Source: an uncultured Veillonella sp. (lineage in GTDB: Bacteria; Bacillota; Negativicutes; Veillonellales; Veillonellaceae). Taken from it: a stretch of DNA of 52,921 nt. A model generated the notes under the pieces. That model worked only from the letters and a program-made list of their open reading frames with translations. It searched no databases and was not told the DNA's origin. The stretch is taken from assembly GCF_900545205.1 (NCBI RefSeq), contig NZ_UQYC01000002.1, positions 1 through 52,921 of the forward strand, read 5' to 3'. This document shows positions 44,388-52,921 of this stretch, piece by piece. The translations under genes and the position numbers were made by a program. Each line of letters starts with the position of its first letter. Within the stretch, counting starts at the first letter, position 1.

Positions 44388-45671
44388 TTATTCCCCATTA
44401 TGGCCACCTACCAAGGTATTTCTAAAGCGCATAGTCCCTTCCTCTTGCAAGCTAGAGGCGCGCAGAATAGAGTTTTTGCCGAACTGTTCCTTGATGGATA
44501 GCATTGCCTCTTGTACTTGTCGCTCCTTTTCCTCTGTATCTGTCGTAAGGGCGCTAAATAAATCCTCCTCTTGAGGGATTGCGGAACGATTTACTAAATC
44601 CTCAAAGCTTATTCCAATACGACGGATGAGCTCATTTTTATGGCAATGCTGCTCATATAATTTAATAACAGCCGCCGTCAACGTCTGTAGGGAATCTGTA
44701 TATTGTTTAAGCTTCTTAGAGCCTCCTGTGGAGCGCACCATTTCATCTGCATAGCCGATATGGACGTGAATATGGTTCGTAACCCCTTTGATTTGTAAAA
44801 GCTCTAATACCAAGGACTCCACCATTTCCCGCATAGGCACGTAGGCCTCTTCGTAAGTATAGTTACGCAACAAAATCTGGCTATGCGAGATAGAATGCTT
44901 AATAGGACGATACGCATGGATATCTGCAATCGTACACGGCTCACGGCCCCAAGCATGATCGATAATGAGCTCTGCATTAACGCCAAACTCCTTATATAAC
45001 TTAGTCTCTGGCACCATGGTGATGCCATGTAAATCATAGGCTCCATACTTGTGCAAACGATTGGCTATACCCTTCCCAATCTGCCAAATATCGGTCAACG
45101 GCTGATGATACCAAATTTTCTCTTTAAAGAGGCTTTCATCAAGATACCCTATAAAATCAGGCGCATGTTTTGCGAGGATATCGAGAGCAATTTTGGCGAG
45201 GAATAAATTTGTGCCAATCCCAACAGTAGCATAAATATTAGTCGCCTCTAGCACCGCATCAAGTAACATCTGCGCTAGCTCACGAGGCGTTTTCTTGTAA
45301 AGTGGCAAGTAGGGGGTGATATCAATGAAATACTCGTCGATAGAGTACACATGCACATCCTCCGGTGCCACATACTTGAGCAATGTTCCATAAATCTGAG
45401 CGGATACCTGCATATACCGCTTCATATGTGGCTTTACCGTTAAATATTCAATGTGCGGAGGAATCTCAAAAAGGCGACTGCGATTCTTAACACCTAACTT
45501 TTTTAAAGCCGGTGAAATAGCCAATGTAATAGCCCCTTTGCCACGAGACCCATCGGCCACCACCAAAGGCGTTGTAAACGGATCTAGCCCCAAATCAGCG
45601 CACTCCACAGATGCGTAAAAACTCTTCAAATCAATGCACATATACATCCGATCCGTATCAGCTGAACCCAT
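44388..45671 (-). CDS. Y-family translesion DNA polymerase (UvrX/DinB-like)
   Basis: 427 residues; ATG at 45671 follows AAGGAGG. Palm motifs are present: MCIDLKSFYAS with catalytic Asp14, and YSIDEYFIDI with Asp112-Glu113. Thumb helix-hairpin-helix near TDIWQIGKGIANRLHKYG (residues about 195-212) and a little-finger domain near residues 250-360 follow. The DLKSFYASVECADLGLDP block matches the plasmid/phage UvrX subgroup rather than Pol IV. Followed by a YolD-like gene. The promoter is overlapped by a LexA/DinR-type box, so it should be induced by DNA damage. Confidence 0.92.
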   Translation of the reverse strand: MGSADTDRMYMCIDLKSFYASVECADLGLDPFTTPLVVADGSRGKGAITLAISPALKKLGVKNRSRLFEIPPHIEYLTVKPHMKRYMQVSAQIYGTLLKYVAPEDVHVYSIDEYFIDITPYLPLYKKTPRELAQMLLDAVLEATNIYATVGIGTNLFLAKIALDILAKHAPDFIGYLDESLFKEKIWYHQPLTDIWQIGKGIANRLHKYGAYDLHGITMVPETKLYKEFGVNAELIIDHAWGREPCTIADIHAYRPIKHSISHSQILLRNYTYEEAYVPMREMVESLVLELLQIKGVTNHIHVHIGYADEMVRSTGGSKKLKQYTDSLQTLTAAVIKLYEQHCHKNELIRRIGISFEDLVNRSAIPQEEDLFSALTTDTEEKERQVQEAMLSIKEQFGKNSILRASSLQEEGTMRFRNTLVGGHNGE

Positions 45672-45741
45672 ATCAACACCTCCTTAAACTGCTAAATCAC
45701 TAGATTTTACAAGAATCACAAGAAGAATAATTTCTATGATT

Positions 45742-45770
45742 AGTATAACAAAAATGCTGAGTATTTTCAA
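45742..45770 (-). promoter_or_regulatory. SOS promoter of the Y-family polymerase
   Basis: Minus strand: -35 TTGAAA (45765-45770), exactly 17-bp spacer, -10 TATACT (45742-45747), 71 bp before the start codon. The -35 overlaps the palindrome at 45768-45781. Confidence 0.75.
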
Positions 45771-45781
45771 ACATATGTTTG
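45768..45781. promoter_or_regulatory. LexA/DinR-type SOS box
   Basis: CAAACATATGTTTG, a perfect palindrome matching the Firmicutes SOS box CGAACATATGTTCG except for a symmetric G-to-A change at position 2 (and its mirror). It overlaps the -35 of the polymerase promoter, the usual repression geometry. Confidence 0.75.
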
Positions 45782-45810
45782 TTATTATAAAGGTAAATTT
45801 ATAGAAAAAT

Positions 45811-45852
45811 AAAAAGCACCTAACACTAGATATATAATCTAATGTTAGATGC
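45811..45852 (-). terminator. Terminator of the small membrane-protein gene
   Basis: 16-bp stem (45816-45831 with 45837-45852, two G-U pairs), TTTTTATTTTTC on the minus strand. Confidence 0.82.
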
Positions 45853-45894
45853 CATATGTTTAACAGACTATTAAAGACAGCTAATTTATTTCTA

Positions 45895-46311
45895 TCAAAA
45901 CAAACTTAATAACACTAATCCCCCTAATACAATTGAAACAGCGCCATACTCAATAGTTATCGTCACATTATCTATACTTACTTCTCCATTTTTTGCAAGC
46001 ACACCTGTCGGACTAAATTGAACCATAGGTCCACTGGTTGGTGCAAAAGGAATATAAAACTCTACACTTTCAGCAGTATGAGTCTCACCATTCAAGATAT
46101 ACTTAATATCATAACCATAAATATATTTATCCATACCACGAGCTACAAATGGTATTTCCTTTATAACTCGTGGAAGTATAGACACAATCGTTACTGGAGT
46201 TCCATTGCGACGTAATACAAATCGTTTGATAATTAAATACAACCCACTAAGTATTAACCAAAGAGCCACACAACAGAAGTAAAATACAAAAAACTCAAAG
46301 CCGCTACCCAT
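45895..46311 (-). CDS. Small membrane-anchored protein of unknown function
   Basis: 138 residues from the ATG at 46311, which has AAAGGAG 6 bp upstream; the longer frame to 46332 is less likely. One N-terminal helix (FFVFYFCCVALWLILSGLYLI), a central beta-rich stretch (TVSILPRVIKEIPF... NGETHTAES) and a C-terminal helix (AVSIVLGGLVLLSLF). The layout resembles DUF3592-type two-helix proteins with an external beta domain, but I could not confirm the family. Monocistronic. Confidence 0.6.
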   Translation of the reverse strand: MGSGFEFFVFYFCCVALWLILSGLYLIIKRFVLRRNGTPVTIVSILPRVIKEIPFVARGMDKYIYGYDIKYILNGETHTAESVEFYIPFAPTSGPMVQFSPTGVLAKNGEVSIDNVTITIEYGAVSIVLGGLVLLSLF

Positions 46312-46393
46312 CACACGCTCCTTTCCCAGCAATACACTGAAAACTATCTAGCTCTATTATATATTGATGGGACTTATTTTGCTAACGTAATAC

Positions 46394-46463
46394 AAAAAGA
46401 GCACCACCTATCGAGGGGCGACTTACGCGTCGTTTGGAGCCACGAGATAGGTGGTGCTTTTTT
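46394..46463. terminator. Large hairpin terminator at the end of the dnaB operon
   Basis: 12-bp outer stem GCACCACCTATC / GATAGGTGGTGC (46401-46412 with 46445-46456) with T-runs on both sides, enclosing a 32-nt insert with its own small GCGAC/GTCG hairpin. Its inner words resemble those of the 13471-13624 element. Confidence 0.75.
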
Positions 46464-46525
46464 GTAACTAAGTTGTCGAAATAAAGTCGGGCCCCATCAA
46501 TATAGACACGGCCCGATAGTTTTCA

Positions 46526-47884
46526 TTATTGTTCCGGCCCCATATCTCGGAATTCCACGTCTCTAAATTGGGTTAATTCCCCAATGAATTGGAGTTCCAC
46601 GGTACCGACGGAACCATTACGGTGCTTACGAATGAGGACTTCTGCATTGTCCCCTTTTTCCGAGTTTTCATCGTAATATTTATCGCGGTACAAGAAGATA
46701 ACGATATCCGCATCTTGTTCAAGAGAACCAGATTCACGAAGGTCAGACAGTACAGGCCGTTTATCTGGTCTGCTTTCAACACTACGAGACAATTGAGATA
46801 AGGCGATGAGCGGCACATTGAACTCACGGGCGATCAATTTGAGGTTACGAGAGATTTCAGATACCTCTTGTTGACGGTTCTCGCTGCCCTTACCGGAGTT
46901 GCGGCCTTGCATCAACTGAATATAGTCGACGATAACGAGATCGAGACCATGTTCTACCTTAAGACGGCGCAATTTAGAGCGCATATCTTGCACGGTAAGG
47001 CCTGGTGTATCATCGATAAAGAGCTTGGATTTGCTCATGCGGTCCGCAGCGGCGATAACCTTTTCCCAGTCAGTAGGGTCCATGTTCGCACGGCGCAGTT
47101 TTTCGGAGCTCACACCTGCCACGGAGGATAGAATACGACCAACGAGCTGTTCCTTGCCCATTTCTAGGGAGAAGAACGCTACAGTCTTGTCGTATAACAT
47201 CGTTACGTTTTGGGCGATGTTCAAGGTGAAAGCCGTTTTCCCCATCGCAGGCCGGGCTGCTACGAGGATGAGGTCAGATTTTTGTAAACCATTGAAGACA
47301 TGGTCTACATCTTTAAAGCCTGTTGGAACGCCTGTAATAGCACCATCATGCTGTTGCAATGCATTTAATTTATCTAAGTTAGATAATACAACCTCCCCAA
47401 TAGGAGCAAATGATGATTCAGACTGTGTTTGACCACTTACGTCTAGTACCATTTGTTCCGCCTTGTTAAGGATAGCCGTTGGCTCATCTTCGCCAGCGTA
47501 CGTCATGCCTACGATTTTATTCCCTGCATCGATAAGGCGGCGCAACTGAGCTTTCTCACTGATGATCTTCGCATGTTCCTCCACATTGTAGGACACCGAT
47601 TCATTAGCCAAAGATGTAATATATGCAAGACCGCCTACCGCATCGAGACGCTTACGACGATCTAGCTCTTCACCAACAGTGATAAAGTCCGCCGTCTTGT
47701 TAGCATGCACGATTTCTAAGATAGCATCATAAATAATACGATGCGCATCGCGGTAAAAGTCTTCAGATTTTAGAATACTCGTTACCGTATCGACAACGGC
47801 ACCCGAGTTGGATCCATTCGTTAATAAAGCCCCCAAAACGGCTTTTTCCGCATCTAAATTATGCGGTGGAATGCGTACATCCAT
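46526..47884 (-). CDS. dnaB: Replicative DNA helicase DnaB
   Basis: 452 residues from the ATG at 47884 (AAAGGGG 6-9 bp upstream; the longer frame to 47935 lies before it). Starts with the DnaB N-terminal pattern VRIPPHNLDAEKAVLGALL. RecA-like motor: Walker A ARPAMGKTAF, Walker B LVIVDYIQLM, and the arginine finger region LSRSVESRPDKRP. Moves 5' to 3' on the lagging strand at the replication fork. Last gene of the yybS-gdpP-rplI-dnaB operon (69 bp after rplI), the gene order known from Bacillus. Confidence 0.96.
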   Translation of the reverse strand: MDVRIPPHNLDAEKAVLGALLTNGSNSGAVVDTVTSILKSEDFYRDAHRIIYDAILEIVHANKTADFITVGEELDRRKRLDAVGGLAYITSLANESVSYNVEEHAKIISEKAQLRRLIDAGNKIVGMTYAGEDEPTAILNKAEQMVLDVSGQTQSESSFAPIGEVVLSNLDKLNALQQHDGAITGVPTGFKDVDHVFNGLQKSDLILVAARPAMGKTAFTLNIAQNVTMLYDKTVAFFSLEMGKEQLVGRILSSVAGVSSEKLRRANMDPTDWEKVIAAADRMSKSKLFIDDTPGLTVQDMRSKLRRLKVEHGLDLVIVDYIQLMQGRNSGKGSENRQQEVSEISRNLKLIAREFNVPLIALSQLSRSVESRPDKRPVLSDLRESGSLEQDADIVIFLYRDKYYDENSEKGDNAEVLIRKHRNGSVGTVELQFIGELTQFRDVEFRDMGPEQ

Positions 47885-47953
47885 GATAATCCCCTTTATA
47901 AAACCACTATGGATAAAAGAATTCACCATACTCAAAGAGCATGGTGAACACTA

Positions 47954-48400
47954 TTATTCAGCTACTACGTTAACCTTGATAGTACTTGTAATTTCAGGAT
48001 GAACACGAACGAGTACATCATGTACGCCTAATGTTTTCAATGGTTCTTTGATTTCGATTTTCTTTTTATCGATATCTACTTTGTATTGAGCTTTAGCTGC
48101 GTCGGAAATATCTTTTGCAGTAACGGAACCAAATACACGACCTTCTTCACCCATGCGAACTTTTACAGTTACTTCAACCTTAGCCAATTGAGCTGCCAAG
48201 ATTTTAGCTTCATCATTCGCTACAACTTTGTGGTGAGCAATGGATTCTTGTTTTTGTTTCGCATTATTTACGTTAGTTGCTGTACCTTCAAGGCCAAGAC
48301 CTTTTTTGATCAATACATTGCGGCCATATGCGTCGCTAACTTCAACGATTTCGCCTTTTTTACCAACCTTTTTAACGTCTTCTAACAATACTACTTTCAT
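47954..48400 (-). CDS. rplI: 50S ribosomal protein L9
   Basis: 148 residues with the L9 signature MKVVLLEDVKKVGKKGEIVEVSDAYGRN at the N-terminus (in two blocks) followed by the long connecting helix (KQKQESIAHHKVVANDE) and C-terminal domain. Binds domain V of 23S rRNA. The start overlaps the gdpP stop as ATGA, so translation is coupled. Confidence 0.96.
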   Translation of the reverse strand: MKVVLLEDVKKVGKKGEIVEVSDAYGRNVLIKKGLGLEGTATNVNNAKQKQESIAHHKVVANDEAKILAAQLAKVEVTVKVRMGEEGRVFGSVTAKDISDAAKAQYKVDIDKKKIEIKEPLKTLGVHDVLVRVHPEITSTIKVNVVAE

Positions 48401-50424
48401 TGTTCTTCCTCCTCTTTCTCAGCGGAATGAAGGGCTTCAAGAGCATGCTCTAAGATAGCCTTCTTCGCTTCCTCTATCGTCATACCTTGTAATTGGGCAC
48501 CAGCCACGGTTCTGTGACCACCGCCACCCAAGGCTTCCATTACAACCTGTACGTTTACCTTGCCTTTGGATCGAGCGCTAACGCCGATACCGCCGTCGTT
48601 CAACGAGTAAAGTACAAAGGCTGCTTCAATATCTTCATTACTGATGAGCATGTCCGCACTTTGTGCAGCTAATGCCATCATATCCTTCAAACCTTCCGGT
48701 GCTACGGAAATAGCAATCCCTTCAGTTCGACTGGCTTCAAATACCATTTTAGCACGCAATTGGATGGAATCGAAGGTTTCAATAAACAATTGTTTAACCT
48801 TTTCAATATCCGCCCCTGCACGGCGTAAGAATGCTGCCGCTTCAAAGGTACGGGCACCAGTTTGTTGAACAAAGTTCTTCGTATCTAATACGATACCTGC
48901 ATAAATACCTGTAGCTTCAGCTTTTGAAAGTTTCACGCCACCACCTGCGTATTGTACAAGTTCTGTTACGAGCTCAGATGTAGATGATGCAGTTGGTTCC
49001 AAATACGTAAGCAATGGATTTTCAACAAAGTCCGCTGCACGACGGTGATGATCGATAACGATGCGTCGTTCAGAAATTTCAAGCGCCTCTTGAGCGGCTA
49101 CCATTTCTTGACGATGCGTATCACATACGATAGTAAGCGTATTCGCATCTACCCACGCTTTCGCAGCATCAGGGGTGATAATATGTTCCGTCCAGAACTC
49201 ATCTTCTTTAAGAACAGTCACCATTTTATCGATGGCGCTCGTTTCTTTTGAAAGCACGATGCGCAATTCTTTACCCAAGGTACGTGCAATGGCTACAACA
49301 CCGATAATACCACCTAATGCATCGTAGTCTTCACGTTTGTGACCCATTACAAGAATTTTATCGGAATCAAGCATAAGCTCATGTAAAGCTTGTGATACCA
49401 CACGAGCACGAACGCGCGTATTCTTTTCGACGCCAGCTGTATTGCCACCGAAGAAGCGGGTACTTTCACCATCCATAATACACACTTGGTCACCACCGCG
49501 ACCTAATGCGATATCTAAGGCAGCACGAGCACGACTAGAAACCTCTTTTACAGAGCCTACATTCTCGCTAATCCCCACAGAAATCGTAGCTGGCACTTGA
49601 CGAGGGGACGGCAATTTACGAATGCGTTCAAGCACTTTAAAGCCATTTTCCTCCATCTCATGAAGGGCGCCACGAGAAATAGCAAAGGTATACATATCGT
49701 CTTGGAAGTTACGAATAAAGCCTTCATAACGGTCAATTTCATCCATAATGATATTGTTAATATCTGCCCAAACGCTAGTATACTCGCGGTCACTAAGACC
49801 TTTTGTCAATTCTTCGAGATTATCGATTTGAATCATGCCCCATACAGGCTGATCCTCTTCAGCTTTAATACGGGCCTTTTCGAGAGCCGTAATGTCCTTA
49901 AAGTACAGAGCCATGACTGCATGTTCAGCCAATTCATCTTCACTATGAATATCTGGTCGCGTATCGCGAGGATCGATGAATTTATAGATAATTTGGAAAT
50001 ATCTTTCATCATATTTCTCCGTCATATATCCGGATTTGCCCCAGATTTTATCGATACGGAATCCAGGCAATAGAGCAGACATTTTTTGAAGTTTATTCCA
50101 GTCTACTGTAACCCAGTCTGCAAAGACGCTATTATTCCATACCAAGGTGCCTTGTTTATTAACAAGAACAATGCCCATCGGTAAATTTTGTAAAGCAAAG
50201 TTAGAAGCTTGTGTGACGTTTTTCATCATCGCCCCAAACTGTTCTCTTGCTAAACGACGCCGGTTATGAAGGGTATTGTAGTTAACCAAATATGCCGCTA
50301 CTACGATAATTAATGCTAAAACTGCAACAGCCCAGTTCAAATAGGCCAGCAACAATAACAACAATACGATAACGGTAATAATGGTAACTTCTAAACCTTC
50401 CCATTTTCGTTGAAAGGATTTCAT
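48397..50424 (-). CDS. gdpP: c-di-AMP phosphodiesterase GdpP (YybT)
   Basis: 675 residues. Two N-terminal membrane helices (VTIITVIVLLLLLLAYLN and VLALIIVVAAYLV), PAS domain (about 75-150), degenerate GGDEF domain (residues 180-310; the catalytic loop is ALGRGGDQV) and C-terminal DHH/DHHA1 phosphoesterase with GHKREDYDALGG, CDTHR, VIDHHRR and GGGGHRTVAG. The DHH part degrades c-di-AMP to pApA. Second gene of the yybS-gdpP-rplI-dnaB operon. c-di-AMP controls osmolyte and K+ uptake in Firmicutes; the osmoprotectant transporter is 5 kb away. Confidence 0.95.
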   Translation of the reverse strand: MKSFQRKWEGLEVTIITVIVLLLLLLAYLNWAVAVLALIIVVAAYLVNYNTLHNRRRLAREQFGAMMKNVTQASNFALQNLPMGIVLVNKQGTLVWNNSVFADWVTVDWNKLQKMSALLPGFRIDKIWGKSGYMTEKYDERYFQIIYKFIDPRDTRPDIHSEDELAEHAVMALYFKDITALEKARIKAEEDQPVWGMIQIDNLEELTKGLSDREYTSVWADINNIIMDEIDRYEGFIRNFQDDMYTFAISRGALHEMEENGFKVLERIRKLPSPRQVPATISVGISENVGSVKEVSSRARAALDIALGRGGDQVCIMDGESTRFFGGNTAGVEKNTRVRARVVSQALHELMLDSDKILVMGHKREDYDALGGIIGVVAIARTLGKELRIVLSKETSAIDKMVTVLKEDEFWTEHIITPDAAKAWVDANTLTIVCDTHRQEMVAAQEALEISERRIVIDHHRRAADFVENPLLTYLEPTASSTSELVTELVQYAGGGVKLSKAEATGIYAGIVLDTKNFVQQTGARTFEAAAFLRRAGADIEKVKQLFIETFDSIQLRAKMVFEASRTEGIAISVAPEGLKDMMALAAQSADMLISNEDIEAAFVLYSLNDGGIGVSARSKGKVNVQVVMEALGGGGHRTVAGAQLQGMTIEEAKKAILEHALEALHSAEKEEEEQ

Positions 50425-50440
50425 AACGGCCTCCTTTCTA

Positions 50441-51400
50441 TTACAAGCTACGTTTTTGGAAACGTACTCGCATATCTAAAAACATATCTAAAATACCATA
50501 TATAACGAGTGCCATAGGACTCATCACATACAAAAAGCCTATAATAGCAAACTTAAAGATGCCTGCCAAGTTATAAGACTTCATAATGGATAGCAAACAT
50601 GTAATGCCATTTAGACCACATATCATGCCCCCAAATAAGGCAATATTGAGGCCTACGTCTGAAAGAATGCCATTAGCATAGCCTAGATACTGTCCGCCAT
50701 AAGCAAGGATAATACCTACTGCTAATACACCAGCACCCCAAATCGGCATGCGCCATGTATCCATTGTTGGTAATGTACGCATAACACTATTTGTACGACG
50801 ACCAATATAGCATACAAGCTTAGCGGAAATATAGGTTACGATTACATTGGCAGCAAACCAGTACGCTAACAGCATACGCTTTGCTTGATCAAAAGCAAAA
50901 TCTAAGCGGTTAATATACTCATTCATTTGCTCTTGCGCCATAGGTTGCTGTTTCACAGACTCAATAATAGCATTCTTAAGGTCTACATCAATCATATGAT
51001 TAATCTGAGATAAATCAAAGGATGTAAGTCCTGCAGACACGAGAATCCCTATAAGGCTCGTTAACGTAAGTGCAATAGCTGGTATAACGATGAGCTTACC
51101 AAAAGACCAATTGGCTCTGAAAGCTTCACCGAGGAAGATACTAGGCAAGGAATATGCCAAGATGGTCGCCATTGCCATTAATGGACCTACTAAAAGGGAA
51201 ACAAGAACGAATGCTACCACTGATGCAGCACAACTATATCGGCTGCCCCAACGGATACCAATGATTGCAATCCCAGCTGGCGCAACCAAGGTCGCTAACA
51301 AACTGAGGATAGGAACCGTAGAACCTACTATGGTTAACATAACAACGATGGCCGATACAAATGCTGTCTCTACCATCGCTCTTGTATTTGTTTGTTTCAT
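50441..51400 (-). CDS. yybS: YybS-family membrane protein (DUF2232)
   Basis: 319 residues with seven to eight membrane helices. The N-terminal TNTRAMVETAFVSAIVVMLT (split) and the gene order directly before gdpP (16 bp gap) match YybS of Bacillus. DUF2232 proteins are of unknown biochemical role; conserved linkage to gdpP, rplI and dnaB suggests co-expression rather than shared function. Starts after ATGGAGAT. Confidence 0.85.
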   Translation of the reverse strand: MKQTNTRAMVETAFVSAIVVMLTIVGSTVPILSLLATLVAPAGIAIIGIRWGSRYSCAASVVAFVLVSLLVGPLMAMATILAYSLPSIFLGEAFRANWSFGKLIVIPAIALTLTSLIGILVSAGLTSFDLSQINHMIDVDLKNAIIESVKQQPMAQEQMNEYINRLDFAFDQAKRMLLAYWFAANVIVTYISAKLVCYIGRRTNSVMRTLPTMDTWRMPIWGAGVLAVGIILAYGGQYLGYANGILSDVGLNIALFGGMICGLNGITCLLSIMKSYNLAGIFKFAIIGFLYVMSPMALVIYGILDMFLDMRVRFQKRSL

Positions 51401-51447
51401 AAATCTCCATTCTAAATAAAAGAAGATAGATTAATTGGTATCTTTTA

Positions 51448-51476
51448 ATTATAACAGTTTAAAAAGGTAACTTCAA
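51448..51476 (-). promoter_or_regulatory. Promoter of the yybS-gdpP-rplI-dnaB operon
   Basis: Minus strand TTGAAG (51471-51476), 17-bp spacer, TGT-TATAAT extended -10 (51448-51453), 47 bp before the yybS start. Confidence 0.8.
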
Positions 51477-51548
51477 ATACCCTATGTAGTAGATAAATGC
51501 GATAGCACCGCTATTTATGGTAGATTTAAAAGGTTCCTTTTAACATGT

Positions 51549-51581
51549 TAAAAGTACCACACCATGAGGTGCGGTACTTTC
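51549..51581 (-). terminator. Terminator of the RNase J gene
   Basis: Stem AAAGTACCGCACC / ATGGTGTGGTACTTT-like pair (51551-51563 with 51568-51580, one G-U) and four T on the minus strand. Confidence 0.8.
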
Positions 51582-51596
51582 ATATATTGTATTTGA

Positions 51597-52921
51597 TTAT
51601 ACGTCTTGAATAATCGGCAAGATCATAGGACGGCGGCGAGTTTTATCATAGAAGAATTTCCCCAACGCGTCGCGTACGTTTTGCTTAATAGTAGTCCAAT
51701 CTTTGATACGTTGCATTTCGCATTCTTCAAGGACTTGGTCTACACGATGTTCTGCAGCAATCATAAGTTCTTCTGCATCGCGTACGTATACGAAGCCACG
51801 AGACACGAGGTCTGGACCAGCTACGATTGTACCAGAAGCTTTGTCCATCGCCATAACAACGATAACCATACCTTCTTGAGCCAATTGTTGACGGTCGCGG
51901 ATAACGATGTTTCCTACGTCACCAACGCCAAGACCATCTACGAAGATAGCGCCAGCTTGTACACGACCGGCTTTGCGACCGCCATCTTTATCGAACTCAA
52001 AGATTTGACCGTTGTCGCCGATAAGGACTTTCTTAGGATCTACGCCCATAGCTACACCAAGTTCACCATGGCGGCGCAACATGCGGTACTCACCATGAAC
52101 TGGGATGAAGTATTCTGGACGAACAAGGTTAAGCATTGTTTTAAGCTCTTCTTGGCTCGCATGACCAGATACGTGGATACCACGATCTTTACCGTATACT
52201 ACATGACAACCTAGGCGAAGCAAGTTATCGATGGTTCTACCTACAGCACCTTCGTTACCAGGAATTGGTGTAGCAGAGATGATAACAGTATCATTCGGTG
52301 CCAATTCTACAGTACGGTGATTGCTCGTAGCCATACGGGACAAGCCTGCCATTGGTTCGCCTTGAGAACCTGTTGTTAAGATCATGATTTGATCATCAGT
52401 GTAGTTGTGCATTACATCTACGTCGATGATTGTATTTGGTGGAATGTTCAAGTAACCGCGTTCTTGAGCGATTTCTGTAACATTTACCATGCTGCGGCCC
52501 ATAACAACAACCTTACGGTTGAACATAACTGCCGCATCAATAGCTTGTTGGATACGAGATACGTTAGATGCGAATGTAGCCAATACAACGCGGCCTTTCG
52601 CTTCACCAACAGCTTGTTTAATAGCAGGGCCTACGGAGCTTTCGGAACCTGTAGTACCTAGTTTTTCAACGTTTGTAGAGTCGGACATCAAGGCCAATAC
52701 GCCTTTATTGCCGAGCTCAGCAAATTTGTGCATATCCATCAAACGGCCATCAACTGGGGTTTGGTCGATTTTAAAGTCACCTGTGTGAAGTACAGTACCG
52801 ATTGGTGTATCAAAGTACACAGCGCAAGAGTCAGGAATGGAGTGGTTTGTTTGGATAAAACCAACCTTAACTTGACCAATTTGCACTTCATCGCCTGCAG
52901 CAATAGTACGAAGACATTTTG
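51597..52921 (-). CDS. rnj: Ribonuclease J, C-terminal 441 residues (start lies beyond the right edge)
   Basis: The frame is open to the window edge and continues upstream of the GTG at 52886 (K-C-L-R-T-I-A-A-G-D-E-V precedes it), so the N-terminal metallo-beta-lactamase half (HxHxDH) is outside. Visible: NHSIPDS and HTGDFKID (metallo-beta-lactamase), beta-CASP region with VLATFASNVSRIQQ and LTTGSQGEPMAGL, HVSGHASQEEL and VHGEYRMLRRH, then the C-terminal domain. RNase J has 5'-3' exo- and endonuclease activity and is central to mRNA turnover in Firmicutes. One of J1/J2; cannot tell which. Confidence 0.94.
   Translation of the reverse strand, partial: KCLRTIAAGDEVQIGQVKVGFIQTNHSIPDSCAVYFDTPIGTVLHTGDFKIDQTPVDGRLMDMHKFAELGNKGVLALMSDSTNVEKLGTTGSESSVGPAIKQAVGEAKGRVVLATFASNVSRIQQAIDAAVMFNRKVVVMGRSMVNVTEIAQERGYLNIPPNTIIDVDVMHNYTDDQIMILTTGSQGEPMAGLSRMATSNHRTVELAPNDTVIISATPIPGNEGAVGRTIDNLLRLGCHVVYGKDRGIHVSGHASQEELKTMLNLVRPEYFIPVHGEYRMLRRHGELGVAMGVDPKKVLIGDNGQIFEFDKDGGRKAGRVQAGAIFVDGLGVGDVGNIVIRDRQQLAQEGMVIVVMAMDKASGTIVAGPDLVSRGFVYVRDAEELMIAAEHRVDQVLEECEMQRIKDWTTIKQNVRDALGKFFYDKTRRRPMILPIIQDV

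Overview
The window reads as a chromosomal segment of a Veillonella-like organism (Negativicutes: a Firmicutes-lineage bacterium with an outer membrane). The clues are S-layer-homology (SLH) envelope proteins, a lactate-oxidation operon next to a fumarase (lactate to propionate through fumarate and succinate is the hallmark energy route of Veillonella), Firmicutes-type gene order (yybS-gdpP-rplI-dnaB, addBA, RNase J) and strong AGGAGG-type ribosome sites. This assignment is an inference from gene content, not from a database search.

Layout, left to right. 1-3.2 kb: sulfur module, a siroheme sulfite/nitrite reductase (3' end cut by the window edge) and a TcyP-like cystine symporter. 3.4-6.4 kb: lutABC lactate utilisation. 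6.9-10.2 kb: two tandem SLH proteins sharing a C-terminal domain, the first with nine 11-residue repeats. 10.4-13.4 kb: OPT-family transporter plus a secreted DUF3298-like protein. 13.4-15.2 kb: a nested inverted-repeat element and fumC. 15.3-20.9 kb: small membrane proteins, a membrane metallophosphoesterase, mutY with an MTH1-like NUDIX hydrolase, then a GalT-like protein, a second phosphoesterase and a 76-residue unknown. 20.9-25.1 kb: a molybdopterin-binding protein preceded by five 25-bp tandem repeats, crcB, an XRE regulator, a GntR regulator with a clear palindromic operator, and a lipid kinase. 25.1-26.5 kb: a complete IS1249-type insertion sequence with 24-bp terminal inverted repeats and an 8-bp target duplication; its transposase is broken by one in-frame stop. 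26.5-33.9 kb: addB-addA. 34.2-36.9 kb: two secreted proteins of unknown function flanking an SGNH hydrolase. 37-46.3 kb: MFS transporter, tRNA-Ser(UGA), CorA-like transporter, Zn/Cd P-type ATPase, a permease/binding-protein fusion of the osmoprotectant ABC type, and a YolD plus Y-family DNA polymerase pair behind a textbook SOS box. 46.5-52.9 kb: the yybS-gdpP-rplI-dnaB operon and the C-terminal 441 residues of RNase J.

Most genes are housekeeping or central metabolism. Functional themes are lactate/fumarate energy metabolism, sulfur acquisition, DNA repair (AddAB, MutY/MTH1-like, SOS polymerase), c-di-AMP turnover and envelope tethering. The most unusual items are the hendecad-repeat SLH protein, several short intergenic repeat structures (nested inverted repeats, two degenerate tandem arrays), a metal-sensor-type operator without its regulator, and the modified right end of the insertion sequence.
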